Made by a program: the position numbers and the translations under genes. Positions 10,711 to 22,317 of a stretch of 64,000 nucleotides of DNA are shown in pieces (the first letter of the stretch is position 1; the number at the start of each line of letters is the position of its first letter). The notes below the pieces were generated by a model, which was not told where the DNA came from, made no database searches, and worked only from the letters and a program-made list of their open reading frames with translations. The DNA is from Phycomyces nitens (taxonomy: Eukaryota; Mucoromycota; Mucoromycetes; Mucorales; Phycomycetaceae): NCBI GenBank assembly GCA_022702545.1, contig JAHRBC010000001.1:6138001-6202000 (forward strand). The letters are read 5' to 3'.

Positions 10711-11379
10711 TCATGTGCATTTTGTCCCAATTGTTATAGCATTGGAATTGGTAGTTGATACATTGCTATTGGTTTTTCTTAGACGCCCTCTTTTATGAAC
10801 AGGTTGTATAACTGTAGTGACCTTAGCAAGCATCACTTTGATTTTTTGTTCTTCCAGTCTTTTCCAGTACTTGCAAATAGGTTCTGGTAAGCAAAATTTG
10901 CTAGCTGAAATCCAAGAATTTTTGTGTTCTCCAAGTCCTTTCCATTTGACCAAAAATAGACGAGATTAACCTGTGTCTTTATGGTCTCATATTTTGTCCA
11001 CTTTGACATATTTATCTTTGATAGCAGTTTCATCAATGTTCACTACTTTTAGTTCTGATAGTGTATAGTCACGATGTAATAGCTCATTTGTTTCATCGTG
11101 CAATACATAGTTGTTACTTTCCGTTTTGCAAACAACTACAAATGGACCTTCGAATAGTGGTGATAGTTTTGTATCTCTCGATGGTAATCATACCATGGCC
11201 GTTTGTCCCAAAGGTATATTGATAAGGTAATGTTTCTTGTTAAATTTCTTGTCATATTCTTTGATGAGTTGCATTGTACATTTCTTAATTGCAGGAAATA
11301 CTATTGTTGACATTTTTTCTGCTCGCTGAAATATTTCTTCTTCAGTTAGATATTCTTTGGTTGTAGATGGCTGTGTATT
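10711..11379 (-). pseudogene. Gypsy 2 integrase C-terminus with chromodomain
   Basis: Minus strand. A GPY/F-like region (SPLFEGPFVVVCKTESNNYVL, about 11060-11190) is followed, after stops, by LFLVKWKGLGEHKNSWI at about 10900-10950, the hallmark of a chromodomain. A basic tail (KRGRLRKTNSN) ends at 10711. Chromodomains on Ty3/gypsy integrases direct insertion toward marked chromatin. The frame has several stops, for example after QTAMV. The N-terminal side is separated by CACTA copy B. Confidence 0.82.
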
Positions 11380-13125
11380 CACTACAAAAATTGAGTGGTT
11401 TCATTCATAGCAAACTACTATATTATCTTACCATTAGTAGACTGAAGTTAAACATAATAAACTTTTTTATTTTTGACGGTGATTATATTATTCAATATGT
11501 TCTATTGGATAGAATAATAAAGTAGAGTCTTTTAGATGTCATATTTGCTTGTGATTTATTTCTACTTCTTGTAACTATATCATTAAATTAATTGGAGTAG
11601 AAATAATAAACAAATCAATTATTATCATGTTTATTCTCATAAGAAGGAAGAGAAATATGACCAGTATGCTTGCAAGTAAATAAGTTGACTGAAGATAATA
11701 AATTGTCTTATAGTTTTATTATTATTTAACAGCATTGTGTACACTCTTGTTCTATATCAAGACATCTTTTTCAACCTAATAAACTATAAATTACAAAGAT
11801 ATGAAAATGACGGCAGGCATATTCTTTTGGATTATCATTTTTATTGCCCGCATTTTATCAGGGTCAAACAGCCTTTTAATACAAAGTATTTGTTTTTCCT
11901 TTTTATTTTTTATATTCTTTTGTGCCTAAATATTACTGCAAAATACTCTGGTAATTAATTCTTTTCTTTCTCTTGTGAATATATTTTTTACTCAATATAT
12001 TTTATTATTCATAGGTAACTGCTTATAAATATATTATGGGGCTCTCTATTGCACTTGGCTGTATATCCAAAGGTAAGATCATATTATGCTAAAGCTATTC
12101 TTTATTAACCAAATCACTCTTTTATATATAGCCGCAAATTCTATTTTTCTATCCATCTCAATATAATATTCTGGTAAACCTTTTATATTATAAATATGTC
12201 CTCTTTAATAACATCTATCACAGACATCTTGCTATGCTCTTATATGGATTCCCAATTGAAATTATCTGGCCATTCCAATGGCTATATCTTGTAAGTAAAC
12301 TAATATTTTAGTATTACATATTGTTTATCTACAAATATTAATATATATCTATTAGACAATAATCATTTGTTAGTATATTACAGAGAGTCTATCAAATGTT
12401 CTGTTTATTATATTAAAAATGTAAGTATAAGAATGAATGATTTATATAAAAATAATTTACTAACAATCTTCTCTTTTACTTTTAGACAGTATTGGCTTTC
12501 TCTCAGCTAGGTAAGTATCCTGGCTCTATTAAGAACCAGTTGATGGTGCCAACCAAGAAATATTGATTGGTAGAATAGATATACCAAAGAAATAATCTAG
12601 AGACTAGAATATATAGCGCAAATGTATTTTTTATCAAATAAAACGAAAAATAAAAATTTTCAGAATCTATTGCTCCAAAAAAACTACAAACCAGAGAGGC
12701 TTGTTTGCATAGAATAACTACAATTACCTTGCAATAGTCTACAATCATCCTTGATGGACTGTTAAAACATATTATAAAACCCACTATAAAATATAATGAA
12801 AGATAAAACTGGTTGTTTGTAAGTGGTCAATCTCCCCTGACACAAACTGTCTGTGTATCGTAAAATACAATGCAAAAAAGGGTAGATCGACTAGGAATAT
12901 ATTGTGGCTACAATGTATATTTAAGTTTTGCACTGTTTGAGGGCATTTAAATATTCTACATTGGATTCTTGTACACCAGTAGGTAGGATGATTCAGTTCA
13001 CCCCCATATCTTTTTAGTCTACTACAGATCACAATTATATATTACCAAAAGCATAGTAAAACTATACAATTAAGTAGCTTATTTTATAAGTTTTATCTAC
13101 ATAATACCCTTAGACTTTTGTAGTG
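11380..13125. mobile_element. Short CACTA element, copy B (1746 bp)
   Basis: Ends CACTACAAAAATTGAG (11380) and ACTTTTGTAGTG (13125), with ATT duplicated at 11377-11379 and 13126-13128. Inverted copy of 3223-4967. Plus-strand third-gene-like exons include 12215-12295, whose hydrophobic translation contains FPIEIIWPFQWLYL and ends at GTAAGT, and small exons bounded by AG and GTAAG near 12060-12070 and 12390-12420. There is also a candidate reading frame starting ATGACGGCAGGC near 11808. No transposase. Confidence 0.93.
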
Positions 13126-13754
13126 ATTGTTGGCAGAGTAGTCTCCAGGTTTATTAACCTTATGCGCAAACATAAGTGAGAATGAGCTTGAACCAGATCT
13201 GGTATGGATCTTCAAATTGCAGTATAGTTGTGCTGTAGGTAGTATGTCATCCCAGTTTATGAAGTCTTGTCCACATAATTTGCGCAAGGTATTTGCTATC
13301 ATTTTGACACTAGTTTCAGCAATTCCATTTCCTTGTGGGTAGTAGGCAGTCAAAAATTTATGTTTTATACTCAGAATTTGGGTAATAGATTGCATCAGGC
13401 TGTTCCTGAATTCCCTACCATTATCCAATTGAATGAATTGCCCTACAATTGCAATACCATAATCTGCAAAGATCTCTGTTACGACTTTGGCTACAGTGTC
13501 ACTTTGTTTGTTGGGTAATGGTCTGGCAATAATGTATCTAGTTGCTACATCAACCACCACCAATATGTATAGGTTTTGATTTTCAGTAACTGCAAAAGGT
13601 CCTGCCAAATCCATTGCAATATGATCAAATACATCCCAAGCCACTATGCTTTTCTTGGGGCTGTACCCTCTTTTTACAATGGTATGTTGCGCACAAGATA
13701 TACAGTTTGATATGATTTCCTTGCATTCTTTATACATTGATGACCAATACATAC
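13126..13754 (-). pseudogene. Gypsy 2 integrase core
   Basis: Minus strand. The second half of the H2C2 motif (CISCAQH) is followed by the DDE core: IAMDLAGPF, IQLDNGREFRNS and YPQGNGIAETS supply Asp, Asp and Glu. The first His pair lies on the other side of a solo LTR (GHFGIEG at about 14195-14220). The 3' part is cut by CACTA copy B. No stop falls within the core itself. Confidence 0.87.
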
Positions 13755-14176
13755 TGTGACGTACGATGTTTGGTTCAGCAAGTTGATCCAGATAACAGCT
13801 AGTAATTCGTAATATAGTTTCAGATTCTCAATCTCAGTGCGATCAGTGCCAAAGAGCAGAGCAGAATCTTCCTTGAAGTATATTGAACCAAAAAAATAGA
13901 GTAGACTTTAGATGTGTTTTATTGATAGATGTTTTTGGGATATTTATACTAGTAAACTGTGGAATAGAATTGATAAAATGTAGATGTAGATACACGAGAC
14001 TGGTAATTTGTCATCTTGGTTAAGCAAAGTAAATCTAGTAATACACCTCTAAGAATGATAAGATTATAGATTTAACTTTTTGAGATAATTGGAATGAGGT
14101 CTGTGCTTCACAGGTACAACAAGAGAAAAGAAAGGCCGAAGTCGAAAAATAGAAATTACTGTTCTATACAGTCACA
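13755..14176 (-). repeat. Solo LTR (TGTGAC...GTCACA), 422 bp
   Basis: Its palindromic ends are TGTGACGTAC on the left and CAGTCACA on the right. ATAC is duplicated at 13751-13754 and 14177-14180. It interrupts the integrase zinc-finger coding region of gypsy 2. This LTR family has no other copy in the window. Confidence 0.85.
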
Positions 14177-15870
14177 ATACTATCACTTAGTAGTGATTGT
14201 ACTACGCCTTCTATGCCAAAGTGTCCCATTTTGTGAGCTTTTTCCACCAATGACTTTCTGTCAGCTAGAGGTGGAATCAGATAATCTAAGGTAGCTTCCT
14301 TGAATTGCTCATTGTTGAGTTTAACGGCTAGGATATGTAGATCTTTGTCTTTGCTATGTACTATTTGACGTTTGGTAAAGTGTGATCCTCTTTTCTTTAC
14401 TTCATAGTTTGATGTAACATCAGGTTTGATGTTCTGCCATTTTATCATAATATATTTTAGCATTTTATGGATGACTTGATCCTCCTCTTTCTTTTGTTGC
14501 ACATCTTCTTCAACTGGAGGGTATAGCCAGCTCAGCGCATCGGGTAGAGTGTTATCTACTCCTTTGACATAGCTGATTTTCAGTTGCCCATATTCATTGA
14601 GAGTATCAACATAATTTTGGAGATTACTGGACAAATAGCTACTAGAATATAAATAAACTAGCGCTGAGTGATCCGTTTGTATTTCTAGGTTCGGGTTGCC
14701 TAGCAATAAAGGTCTAAACCTTTCCAGCCCAAATATAATAGCGTAGATTTTGCGACAGTTGGTCAACCATAACTGTTGATGTTTGTTCAAAGATTTGGAT
14801 ATAAATGCAATATGCTTAGTGTGCCCATCCTCCGCCTTTTGGTACAGAATAGCAGATATGCTATAGAGCGAGGCATCGGTTTGCATGTAAAACTTCTTAC
14901 TCATATCTGGGCCATGTAATACTGCACTTGATAATAGAACTTGCTTAATGGCTTCTAGGCATTCTGTATGTGTGTTATTCTATTTTTCTTTGACATTAAG
15001 TTCATAGCATAATTGATCCAAAGGTGCAGTTAGTTTGGAGCTCAATGGAATATAATCTCTCATAAATGTGATAGTTCCCATGAGTTTTCTAACTTGTTCT
15101 GCAGATCGACAGATTGGCCATTCCTGAATATTTGATAGTTTTCAAAAGTCTATTTTGGTAATACCAGGGCCAACAACAAATCCCAAGGTAAAGATTGTAG
15201 TTTGGAAAAATTTGCATTTTTGTACATTGAGTTTCAGATTAGCAGCTGTAAGCTTGTTTATCATGGTTTGTACAAGTTGAGCATGTTGTGCAGGGGTACT
15301 GAATAAAATACAGTCATCAATATAGGATTTGACACCTTCAGTATCCCCAAGAATTATCTTGATAACTCTGCAAAATAAACTTGTAATAGTTTTTAAGCCA
15401 AAGCAACAAGCTTGTCATTTGTATGTTTTGTTCTCAAAGGTAAAAGAAAGTACTTCTTGATTGGATTCTTTGACTTTAAATGAGTGGTAAGCATTTTTTA
15501 AGTCTAACTTTGAGAACACCATCCCTGGTTTGGCAACTTTTCAGAAAATATCTTGAATGCAGTTGACGGCATAGTCCTCTTTGTATGAATCTGATATGTT
15601 GATATTTATCCGACATAAGTCCTGTACTATACGCAGCTTTGTTAAAGCACCATCGTCTCCTTTCTTAGGGATTACTAACAATGGAGAGTTATATCAGGCA
15701 CTTGGTTCTGCTGGTACTACCAAGCCACTCTGTAGCCATTTGTTAAGCTGCTTTTGTATTTTGGGCATATATTTATATGGTAGGGGGTATTGTCTAATAT
15801 AACAATTTGTTCCGTCTTGCTTCATAGGAATACGTACTTCTGAAGCAGGTACATTACAGAATGTACCGGG
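14177..15870 (-). pseudogene. Gypsy 2 reverse transcriptase and RNase H
   Basis: Minus strand. RT motifs include LVIPKKGDDGALTKLRIVQDL (about 15640-15690) and SYIDDCILFS (about 15310), the latter carrying the catalytic Asp pair. RNase H follows with FYMQTDASLYSISAILYQ at about 14850-14900 and DHSALVYLYS. The frame has stops, for example near 14990 and 15150. The N-terminal part, protease and gag are absent because the sequence is cut at 15870 by an LTR. Confidence 0.87.
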
Positions 15871-16488
15871 TGTTGTGGGTAGAAATAAACTTGGAAAGAT
15901 ACGAAAGAATTTGTGAGAACTTGTGTAGGGTGTTTATTCAAAAGAAAAAGGTTATCTTTCTACACAGAACTAACTACTGATATTTATATGTTTTCTGATT
16001 TATAATTCAGTATATGCTTTGGTAATATTTATCACGATGAGTCATCTTCCAGGAGTATTGTCTTTCTGGAAAGATCTAGAGAGACCTATTGATATGATAC
16101 TTCTCCAGTCAGATCAGCCAGAGAGCTTTGGTAAAGAAGAGCATTTATGCTATTAGTAATATTTTAATATTCCGACCCAGATACTTGGGTAATGTTTTAG
16201 AATTATTAATTCATTGTAGTTGTAGTCTCTCAATCAAGTATTCATATAATAAATGAAATATGTAGATGGAATATGATGATGCCATTAGATAAATATGTGT
16301 ATATCTGTATATCTCATATTATGGTGATAATGATAATAATAATAAATAATAATCAATTATGTGTATGATGATCTGTGTATTGGATAATCTCATAAAGGCA
16401 GATCCGTTTGACTGGAATAGCTGAGGATATTATTTTATCCTTCAGTCTTACTCTCAGATTCAGCAGTGATCAATACTCATTTACAACA
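15871..16488 (-). repeat. LTR of the TGTTGT...ACAACA family, inverted copy 3
   Basis: Reverse complement of 29614-30231, 618 bp. Flanks are CCGGG on the left and CTTTC on the right, so there is no target duplication. It joins a broken gypsy RT on one side to a broken CACTA transposase on the other, which points to a deletion or recombination after insertion. Confidence 0.9.
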
Positions 16489-18830
16489 CTTTCCAAGTCC
16501 CATCAAGTGTCTCTGGTCTCAAAAGCATGGCAGGAATGAACACCTTGACAAAGGGAATCAAAAAATATGTTGCATGTGGTGAATGCCACAGTATTTATGA
16601 GAATGATGGTGCACCTTTTTTCTGTACCTTTAACAAGTTTGGAAACAGTGCCTTGTGTGTCCATAGCTTGTTCAAGTCCAGTTCGTCCACAATCCCAAAG
16701 AAATTGTATGTGTACCAATCTGTCAAACACTCTCTGCAGACTCTCTTTTCTTGGCCCGATTTAGAAACCCAAATCAACTCTTGGAATCGTGGTCCCAAAG
16801 TGGAAAAGACAATGTTTGATGTGTACGATGGTGCGATGTGGAACAGTCTCAAAGACATCAATGGTGACCTCTTTGTTGATGACAGCCGCTCTATAATGCT
16901 GACGCTGAATATTGACTTGTTTCAGCCATTTGATGGTGTGTCATATTCATGTGGTGTCATTTACTTGGCAGTAAACAATCTTCCTTGCAATGTCAGGTTT
17001 AAAAAGGAGAATGTCATCCTCGTGGGATTAATGCCTGGACCTAAAGAAGCAAAGACATCAGAAATCAATAACTATCTCAGACCTCTTGTTGACGAATTGG
17101 AAGAGCTGTACCTGGGTATCAAGGTCAAGACCCACCAATGTCCATCTGGTGTGAGAATCCACGCTGCTCTCTTTGTTGTTGCTTGTGACATCCCCGCTGC
17201 AAGAAAAGTATGTGGATTCACATCCCATACCAGTACCAATGCCTGTCATAAATGCAATTGTCAATTCTCTCGGTTAGCTGGAACGAGCTCTGTTAATTAT
17301 TCTGGATTTGATTCTTCAAAGTGGCTCCTTTGCACTAGAGATGATAATCGTAAGGATGCTGAGGTCTGGAGAAATGCAGCCACTCAAGCTGAGAGGCAGC
17401 GCCTTGAAGTTGCCAGTGGTGTTTGCTGGTCCAAACTGCATTGTCTCCAGTACTTTGACATTGTCCGCTGCACAATCATCGATCCAATACACAATCTTTT
17501 CTTAGGCACTGCCAAGAGAATGATGGAGAGATGGGTTGCAGATGGTCTAATTGACAGTAGGAAACTCGTTGCCATGCAGAAGATGGTAGAGAAAATGGTG
17601 TTGCCAGCCAACTATACAGCACTAAAGACAAAGATTGGGAAGGGGTTCCCATTCATGAAGGCTGACGAGTGGAAGTCGTGGTGCTTGGTGTACTCTCCCA
17701 TGGTGTTGAAGAACGTGTTGCCACTGCCAATGTTCAAAAACTGGATGTTCTTTGTGAATGCCTGCCGTTTGCTTTCAAAACCAAGTATCTCAGAGGATGA
17801 TATCAAAGACGCGCACAAGAACTTGGAGCAGTTTGGTAAAAGTTGTGAGCAACTGTATGAGCCTGACCTCCTCTCCCCCAATATGCACTTACATCTTCAC
17901 CTTCGTAAAACCTTTCTGGACTTTGGTCCAGTTTACAGCTACTGGCTCTTTGGTTTCGAGAGGTACAATAGTATACTCAAGAATATCAACACCAACAGGA
18001 GAAGTGGGTTTGAGGCCACATATATGAGAAGTTTTGTTGAGGATACAACAAAGGGAGATTTTGTTCGCGGTTTCCTAAGCACACCAAATGGACAATATTT
18101 CTCAGACGTATTCAGCAAGTTGACCATCCGTCCAAACATCACCACAGCCCAAATTCCATGCCTTGACTTGTCTGCCTTCTCATTGCCAGAATTTCTTGAA
18201 TTTGCAGAGAACCCATTGTTAACAATTTGTGGTAATGAGCCTTTGCCGCCGTCAACTCTGCCATTGAAAAAGAAACCAATGAGCATGATGCCTAGACTGG
18301 AATACAATTGTCTAGTGGAGTATTACCAGGTTGTCCATGGGGACAAAAACATTAACAGCTGCAAAGACACCATGGCCTCAACCGCTTTTGTCAATGACTG
18401 GATTGAAATGCTTGCATCAATCAACATCATGGGCCAAATATTCAAAGGAAGGAGTGGTAAACGTCGAAATGGGTCATACATCCAAGCATTGTTTGTTGAG
18501 GAAAAGACCGAGGCAGTGTACGCGTATGTTGGAGAGATTCAGTATCTATTTGTTCACACATTTAGTCCTGCTGTTTCTTCTTCGCATCGTGGAAATGCCT
18601 ACAACAGTCAACACATCTTTGCTTTTGTAAACTGGTTCAAGACCACATCAGACACCACCAGAGAAGCTGAAGGAATTGAGGTTCACAAGGATGAATTTTT
18701 GGCTCTTGACTTTCAAAGCATTCTTCCTGTCCATCAGATTCTCCTGCCTGTTGCAATTGTGGATTATAAATCTAGTAGTAATATTAACAAAAAACTAGTT
18801 GTCCCTTTGCCTAGAAAGGTTTCTACCTAA
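16489..18830 (+). CDS. CACTA-1 Tnp2-type transposase (5' truncated)
   Basis: Transposase of the En/Spm (CACTA) superfamily, matching what I know of the Tnp2 family. The frame is open for about 770 residues to the TAA at 18830. Motifs: a zinc-binding-like GECHSIYENDG...C at the start; FDVYDGAMWN; LTLNIDLFQPFDGVSYS; LVGLMPGPKEAKTSEINN; DIPAARKVCGFTSHTS followed by NACHKCNCQF; DPIHNLFLGTAKRMMERW; and MHLHLHLRKTFLDFGPVYSYWLFGFERYN, which resembles the DUF4218 region found after Tnp2. It ends with LVVPLPRKVST. Copies A and E keep upstream exons with a Cys-rich N-terminal motif that are missing here. The first ATG in the remaining frame (16527) is internal, so the product is probably inactive although no stop interrupts it. 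Confidence 0.9.
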
Positions 18831-18925
18831 ATATATTTATCTTATCTCTCTTGTTCTTAATCATAACTTCATAGTTTGTTTTGTGAATCATGTGTTTGAA
18901 AAGTAAAAAAGACAAAAACAAAGAT

Positions 18926-20157
18926 TTATTTATTTTTGAATACCCAGGCAGGCAAATTCAAAGTCAGGTGACTTGGGGCAGGAATCTCCTTGATCGTTTT
19001 TTGCTGTCTGGGCATTCTTGTCTTTGTCTTTGTTGATGACCGTCTCAGGTCATCCTCTCTTGCAAGACGGTCAATGACCTCCAGAAGCCGGTTCAACTAT
19101 ATTAAATTTATCAGTCTTTTCCCATCAATCAGCACATCATTCTACAAAATATTAATTACCTCATCGCTTCTCCAACTGGGACAAGCAACACAAAGAACAT
19201 GCATGCTAATACCAGGTGCAACATCTTCCATGTCTGATTCACTATCAGACATCACATCCTTCTGGAAGACATGGAGATAGGCCATCTCATCAGGGTTTTC
19301 AGGCTTATGGCCCATCTCCTCATTGATTGCCCTCCAGTGACGTTTGTAGGCCTCCACCCTGCGCAAGTGGATCTATAAAAATTTTCAGATTAAATTAAAA
19401 ATATCAAATCGTCTTTATACTAACCTCGACGAGCCTGGTATTAGCCTGAACCTTTCTCTTCTTGGCAGAAGCTTGCTCTTCACTCATGTTTGAAGTGAGA
19501 TGGTAGTACTTGTAATTGTTTTTAATTTTTTGCACTACCATGCCAGGCCAAAAACCAGCAGCACAAGGCTGCGAGAGAATGTAGTCTCTCAAGTAGTTGA
19601 TGACCCTGACATTGTCTGGGTAGTTGATCTTCTTGTCCTTATTCCATTTCTGTTTGCCTTCATTCTCGGCAATCAGAGCAGGATTGTTAGACGTGAAGTT
19701 TTTCTTCCACATCTTCTCATTAATGAATTCCTAGATATAATTTATTAGAAAATATTTTTTAACAAAATAATAATAATATTCATACCAAGACAATTGCACT
19801 CATATCACTGGTACCAAGTGAGCTGGAGGGGCCAACAGAAAGAGCCATTCTAACAGGACCAACTTGGCCAAGAGGGAGCTGGCTCTGGGCACTACTGGCA
19901 TAGGCTTCCATGAATGTACTCATGGTCTGGTTGGTCTTGCCAGCGATATCGTATACCATCCCCATTCTTGACTTGAGGAACCTCAAGTCTTCAAGGACAG
20001 TGGCCATTTCTGTCTGTCCTTGACTACTTTTCTCACTGCTACTGGGGGCCCTTGGAAGGATTTCACGCTGGCTAATACGGCCAGCAGCAACACAGTGAAT
20101 AGGAGCAGTTGGGTTTGCTCTGGCTTTGCATCCTGAGTTTCTCTGGTTTGAAGACAT
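18926..20157 (-). CDS. CACTA-1 accessory protein, four exons
   Basis: Convergent to the transposase. Exons on the minus strand: 20157-19786, 19730-19425, 19372-19160 and 19096-18926, all with GT-AG introns and consistent phase; the stop is TAA at 18926. Exon 1 gives a low-complexity, partly coiled N-terminus. Exon 2 has a conserved block (KMWKKNFTS, NYLRDYILSQPCAAGFWPGM, KIKNNYKYY). Exon 3 carries MSDSESD and, at its end, CPSWRSDE. The same layout recurs in CACTA-A, C and E. By analogy with plant Spm it may be a DNA-binding partner (TnpA-like), but I see no sequence match to TnpA and the function is inferred. No internal stop. Confidence 0.82.
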
Positions 20158-20434
20158 TTTCTAAATATTTTTTTTAAAATAAAATAAAATAATAAGCATA
20201 AATAAATCCATATATATTAACATATATTTCTTTGAATACATAAACATACATTATAATTTGCAGTATAAGGTATAGTGTCAAATAAGAACAATAGTATTAT
20301 ATATATATATAAAAGACTGTATTTATATCTTTAAAAAATATATCTGGAGTACAGTAAAAAAAAAGAGTCTTGGGTACACAGTTTTCATAATCCCATTATT
20401 CTCATAATTTATTAGGGCTTACTATAATCTAAAA

Positions 20435-21064
20435 ATGCGTATGAATTCTTTTTTCCCAATTTTCCCTTTTTCTCTTTCTTTTTACTTTTTGCTTCCTTTA
20501 TACTTTCTGGTAAGTATTTAAAAATTTTCATGCAATTAAAGACAACCTTTAACATTTTTTCAATTATCTAAAAGACATCCTATAGTCACTTTTATTCATG
20601 CTTACACAAGAAAAAGGTAAATAAGCGCACTATTTTTTATTGCTGTTGCTAATCAGTAATCTTCATCTTGTAGATTCAGAACAACTCATTTCAATTGCAA
20701 TGGCCAAAGATGACAATGATGAAGTTGAATGGACAGAATGTACTTGGTATGTTTAAATATTCTATCACTATTAATACTAATATATTCTGTCTTTACTATC
20801 AGCTCTTTATATTAAACAAAATTGCCGCGTTTTAACAAAGACATGGAATATCCAACAAGCCAGTTTGTCTTGGTAAGTAATTAGTCATTCCTATTGCTTT
20901 TCTAACAGAAAAATATAGATATATTTTCTATTACGCGTACACATTTTTTGATTGCTATATCATTATCTATCTTGAAATACTGTTTGGTATACCTGAAAAT
21001 TTGGTTTCAAAGTCTTGGTTGTCTACTCTGTTTGAGCAACTACTTTTCCAGTTATTCAAGATGA
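20435..21064 (+). CDS. CACTA-1 third gene: small multi-exon protein
   Basis: Divergent from the accessory gene (278 bp between starts). ATG at 20435. Candidate exons are 20435-20509, 20575-20616, 20674-20746, 20803-20872 and 21052-21064, each ending at GTAAG/GTAAAT/GTATG and beginning after AG; the frame stays open through four introns and stops at 21062-21064 (about 90 residues). Exon 1 encodes a Phe/Leu/Tyr-rich leader (FFPIFPFSLSFYFLLPLYFL), which could be a signal or membrane segment. CACTA-E has a similar gene with the same exon order. The last exon is the least certain. No known family recognised. Confidence 0.5.
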
Positions 21065-21654
21065 TAGTCAATGAATCAGTCATGTTCTCTACCCGTGTTT
21101 CAAAAGGTAAAAAAAAATTAGTATCAATATAGCTATAGCCATGAATCTAGACCAGATTACTAGACTGTATATTATGAGAAAATATTTTATCAATAAAAAT
21201 CTATTTGTAAACTATTTTCCATGGCTTATTTATAAAGAGGTATAAAATAAACCCCCAATTGAAAGCGTTTAAAGTGTCAAATGGATTAAACAACCAATAA
21301 ATATACGTCTTTTAGAACATAGGTGAATAGTTTGCAGAAAATAGTTGAAAAGTTTGCATCTTGATCTATTAAAAAATAGATTTTTTTATTGATATTGAAA
21401 AAATAATTCATGTAATGTTTGACTAAAAAGAAATAAGATAACACTTTCAGTTATAGTTCTGTACACTCTTGAGTTTAACAAGCCTACACGTCCAAAAGCA
21501 GAGCTTTATATCCACCGAATTACTTCATTATCTTATATGTGTTGTTTTTTATATATGCAAGATAACATTTCAATTTAATTCTAGAATTTGTTTTTTATTT
21601 CACTCAGAATTTTACATACTATCACATATGGGAATCGGGGGTATTTTTGCAGTG
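21065..21654. other. CACTA-1 right subterminal region
   Basis: AT-rich, with no convincing gene. It leads to the terminal inverted repeat (CACTGCAAAAATAC read inward on the minus strand). Confidence 0.5.
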
Positions 21655-22317
21655 CTTGTTAGTCTTGCTAGATGCAAAATATCAAACAATACTCTAGAAA
21701 TAGCATATATATTATTATTATATGATTAGAGCATTCATCTAGAAATATATATATTAAATAAATAAAAAATAAATAAAAAACAATTTATTTTTTAAAAATC
21801 AACAAATGAGGCTTGTATGTAAATGTATGATATGGTGCTTTTCAGTCTAAAAGACATTATTTCTCTTTGCTTTTCAGTCTAAAAGACATTATTTCCATTT
21901 GCTTTTCAGTCTAAAGACATTATTTCCCTTTGCTTTTCAGTCTAAAGACACTAATTCCCTTTGCTTTTCAGCCTAAAGAGATGAGTTACTGAGGTTAAAA
22001 GTAAAGGATATGAATAGATTGTAAATTGCAATATTGCAATTAGCTTTATATGGCACAAAATACAATAAATAATAGGCTTACTTGACACGAAATATAAAAT
22101 AAACTAGACCTCTTTAATAACAGAAAAGTTGGGGGGTATCAAAGGTTTTTCAAGCAGAACTAAAGACCTATTTCTCTGATAGACCAGGCGTCATTCCCTA
22201 TAGTATCATTCATATTTGTATGGTAGAGAAATATAGATTGAAATAACAATAAATCGATGATGATACTTTAATACTACAGATATTTCTCCACCATAAAATC
22301 GTATACTTTTTCCAGTG
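21655..22317. mobile_element. Short CACTA element F, copy 1 (partial)
   Basis: About 660 bp are an inverted copy of the left part of 43915-45566. The right end reads GTATACTTTTTCCAGTG at 22317. The left side stops exactly at the right end of CACTA-1, so CACTA-1 inserted into F and the rest of F lies on the lost left side. F copy 1 in turn sits in the CACTACGG-type element that continues from 22318. Confidence 0.82.
21837..21982. repeat. Subterminal tandem repeat, about 32 bp, five units
   Basis: The units begin GCTTTTCAG at 21837, 21869, 21901, 21932 and 21963, with bodies like TCTAAAAGACATTATTTCCC. The second copy of F (44255-44335) has three units. Subterminal repeats are where CACTA DNA-binding proteins are known to bind in plants; the role here is inferred. 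Confidence 0.85.

Larger units (their letters stand above)
10400..15870 (-). mobile_element. Ty3/gypsy chromovirus-like element 2, degenerate
   Basis: Minus-strand order: RT, RNase H, integrase, chromodomain. Gag and protease are missing, because the RT frame is cut at 15870 by an LTR of another family. Insertions inside it are a solo LTR (13755-14176) and a short CACTA element (11380-13125). Many stops mark it as older than gypsy 1. Confidence 0.88.
16489..21654 (+). mobile_element. CACTA-1: Tnp2-type DNA transposon, 5' truncated
   Basis: Contents in order: transposase (+), convergent accessory gene (-), divergent third gene (+), then the right end GTATTTTTGCAGTG at 21654. The right 60 bp resemble the right end of CACTA-E (both have TTTCACTCAGAATTT about 55 bp inside). 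The left end and the 5' exons of the transposase were lost at the LTR boundary (16488). Confidence 0.88.

Noticed and set aside
15871..16488. LTR copy 3 taken as the 5' LTR of gypsy 2
   Set aside because: It abuts the middle of the RT frame with no gag, protease or primer-binding site, and the same LTR occurs elsewhere as solo copies with 5-bp duplications, so it is an independent element.
21837..21982. Regular 32-bp repeats that look CRISPR-like at first sight
   Set aside because: The whole unit repeats with no unique spacers, it lies near a transposon end, and the genome is eukaryotic.
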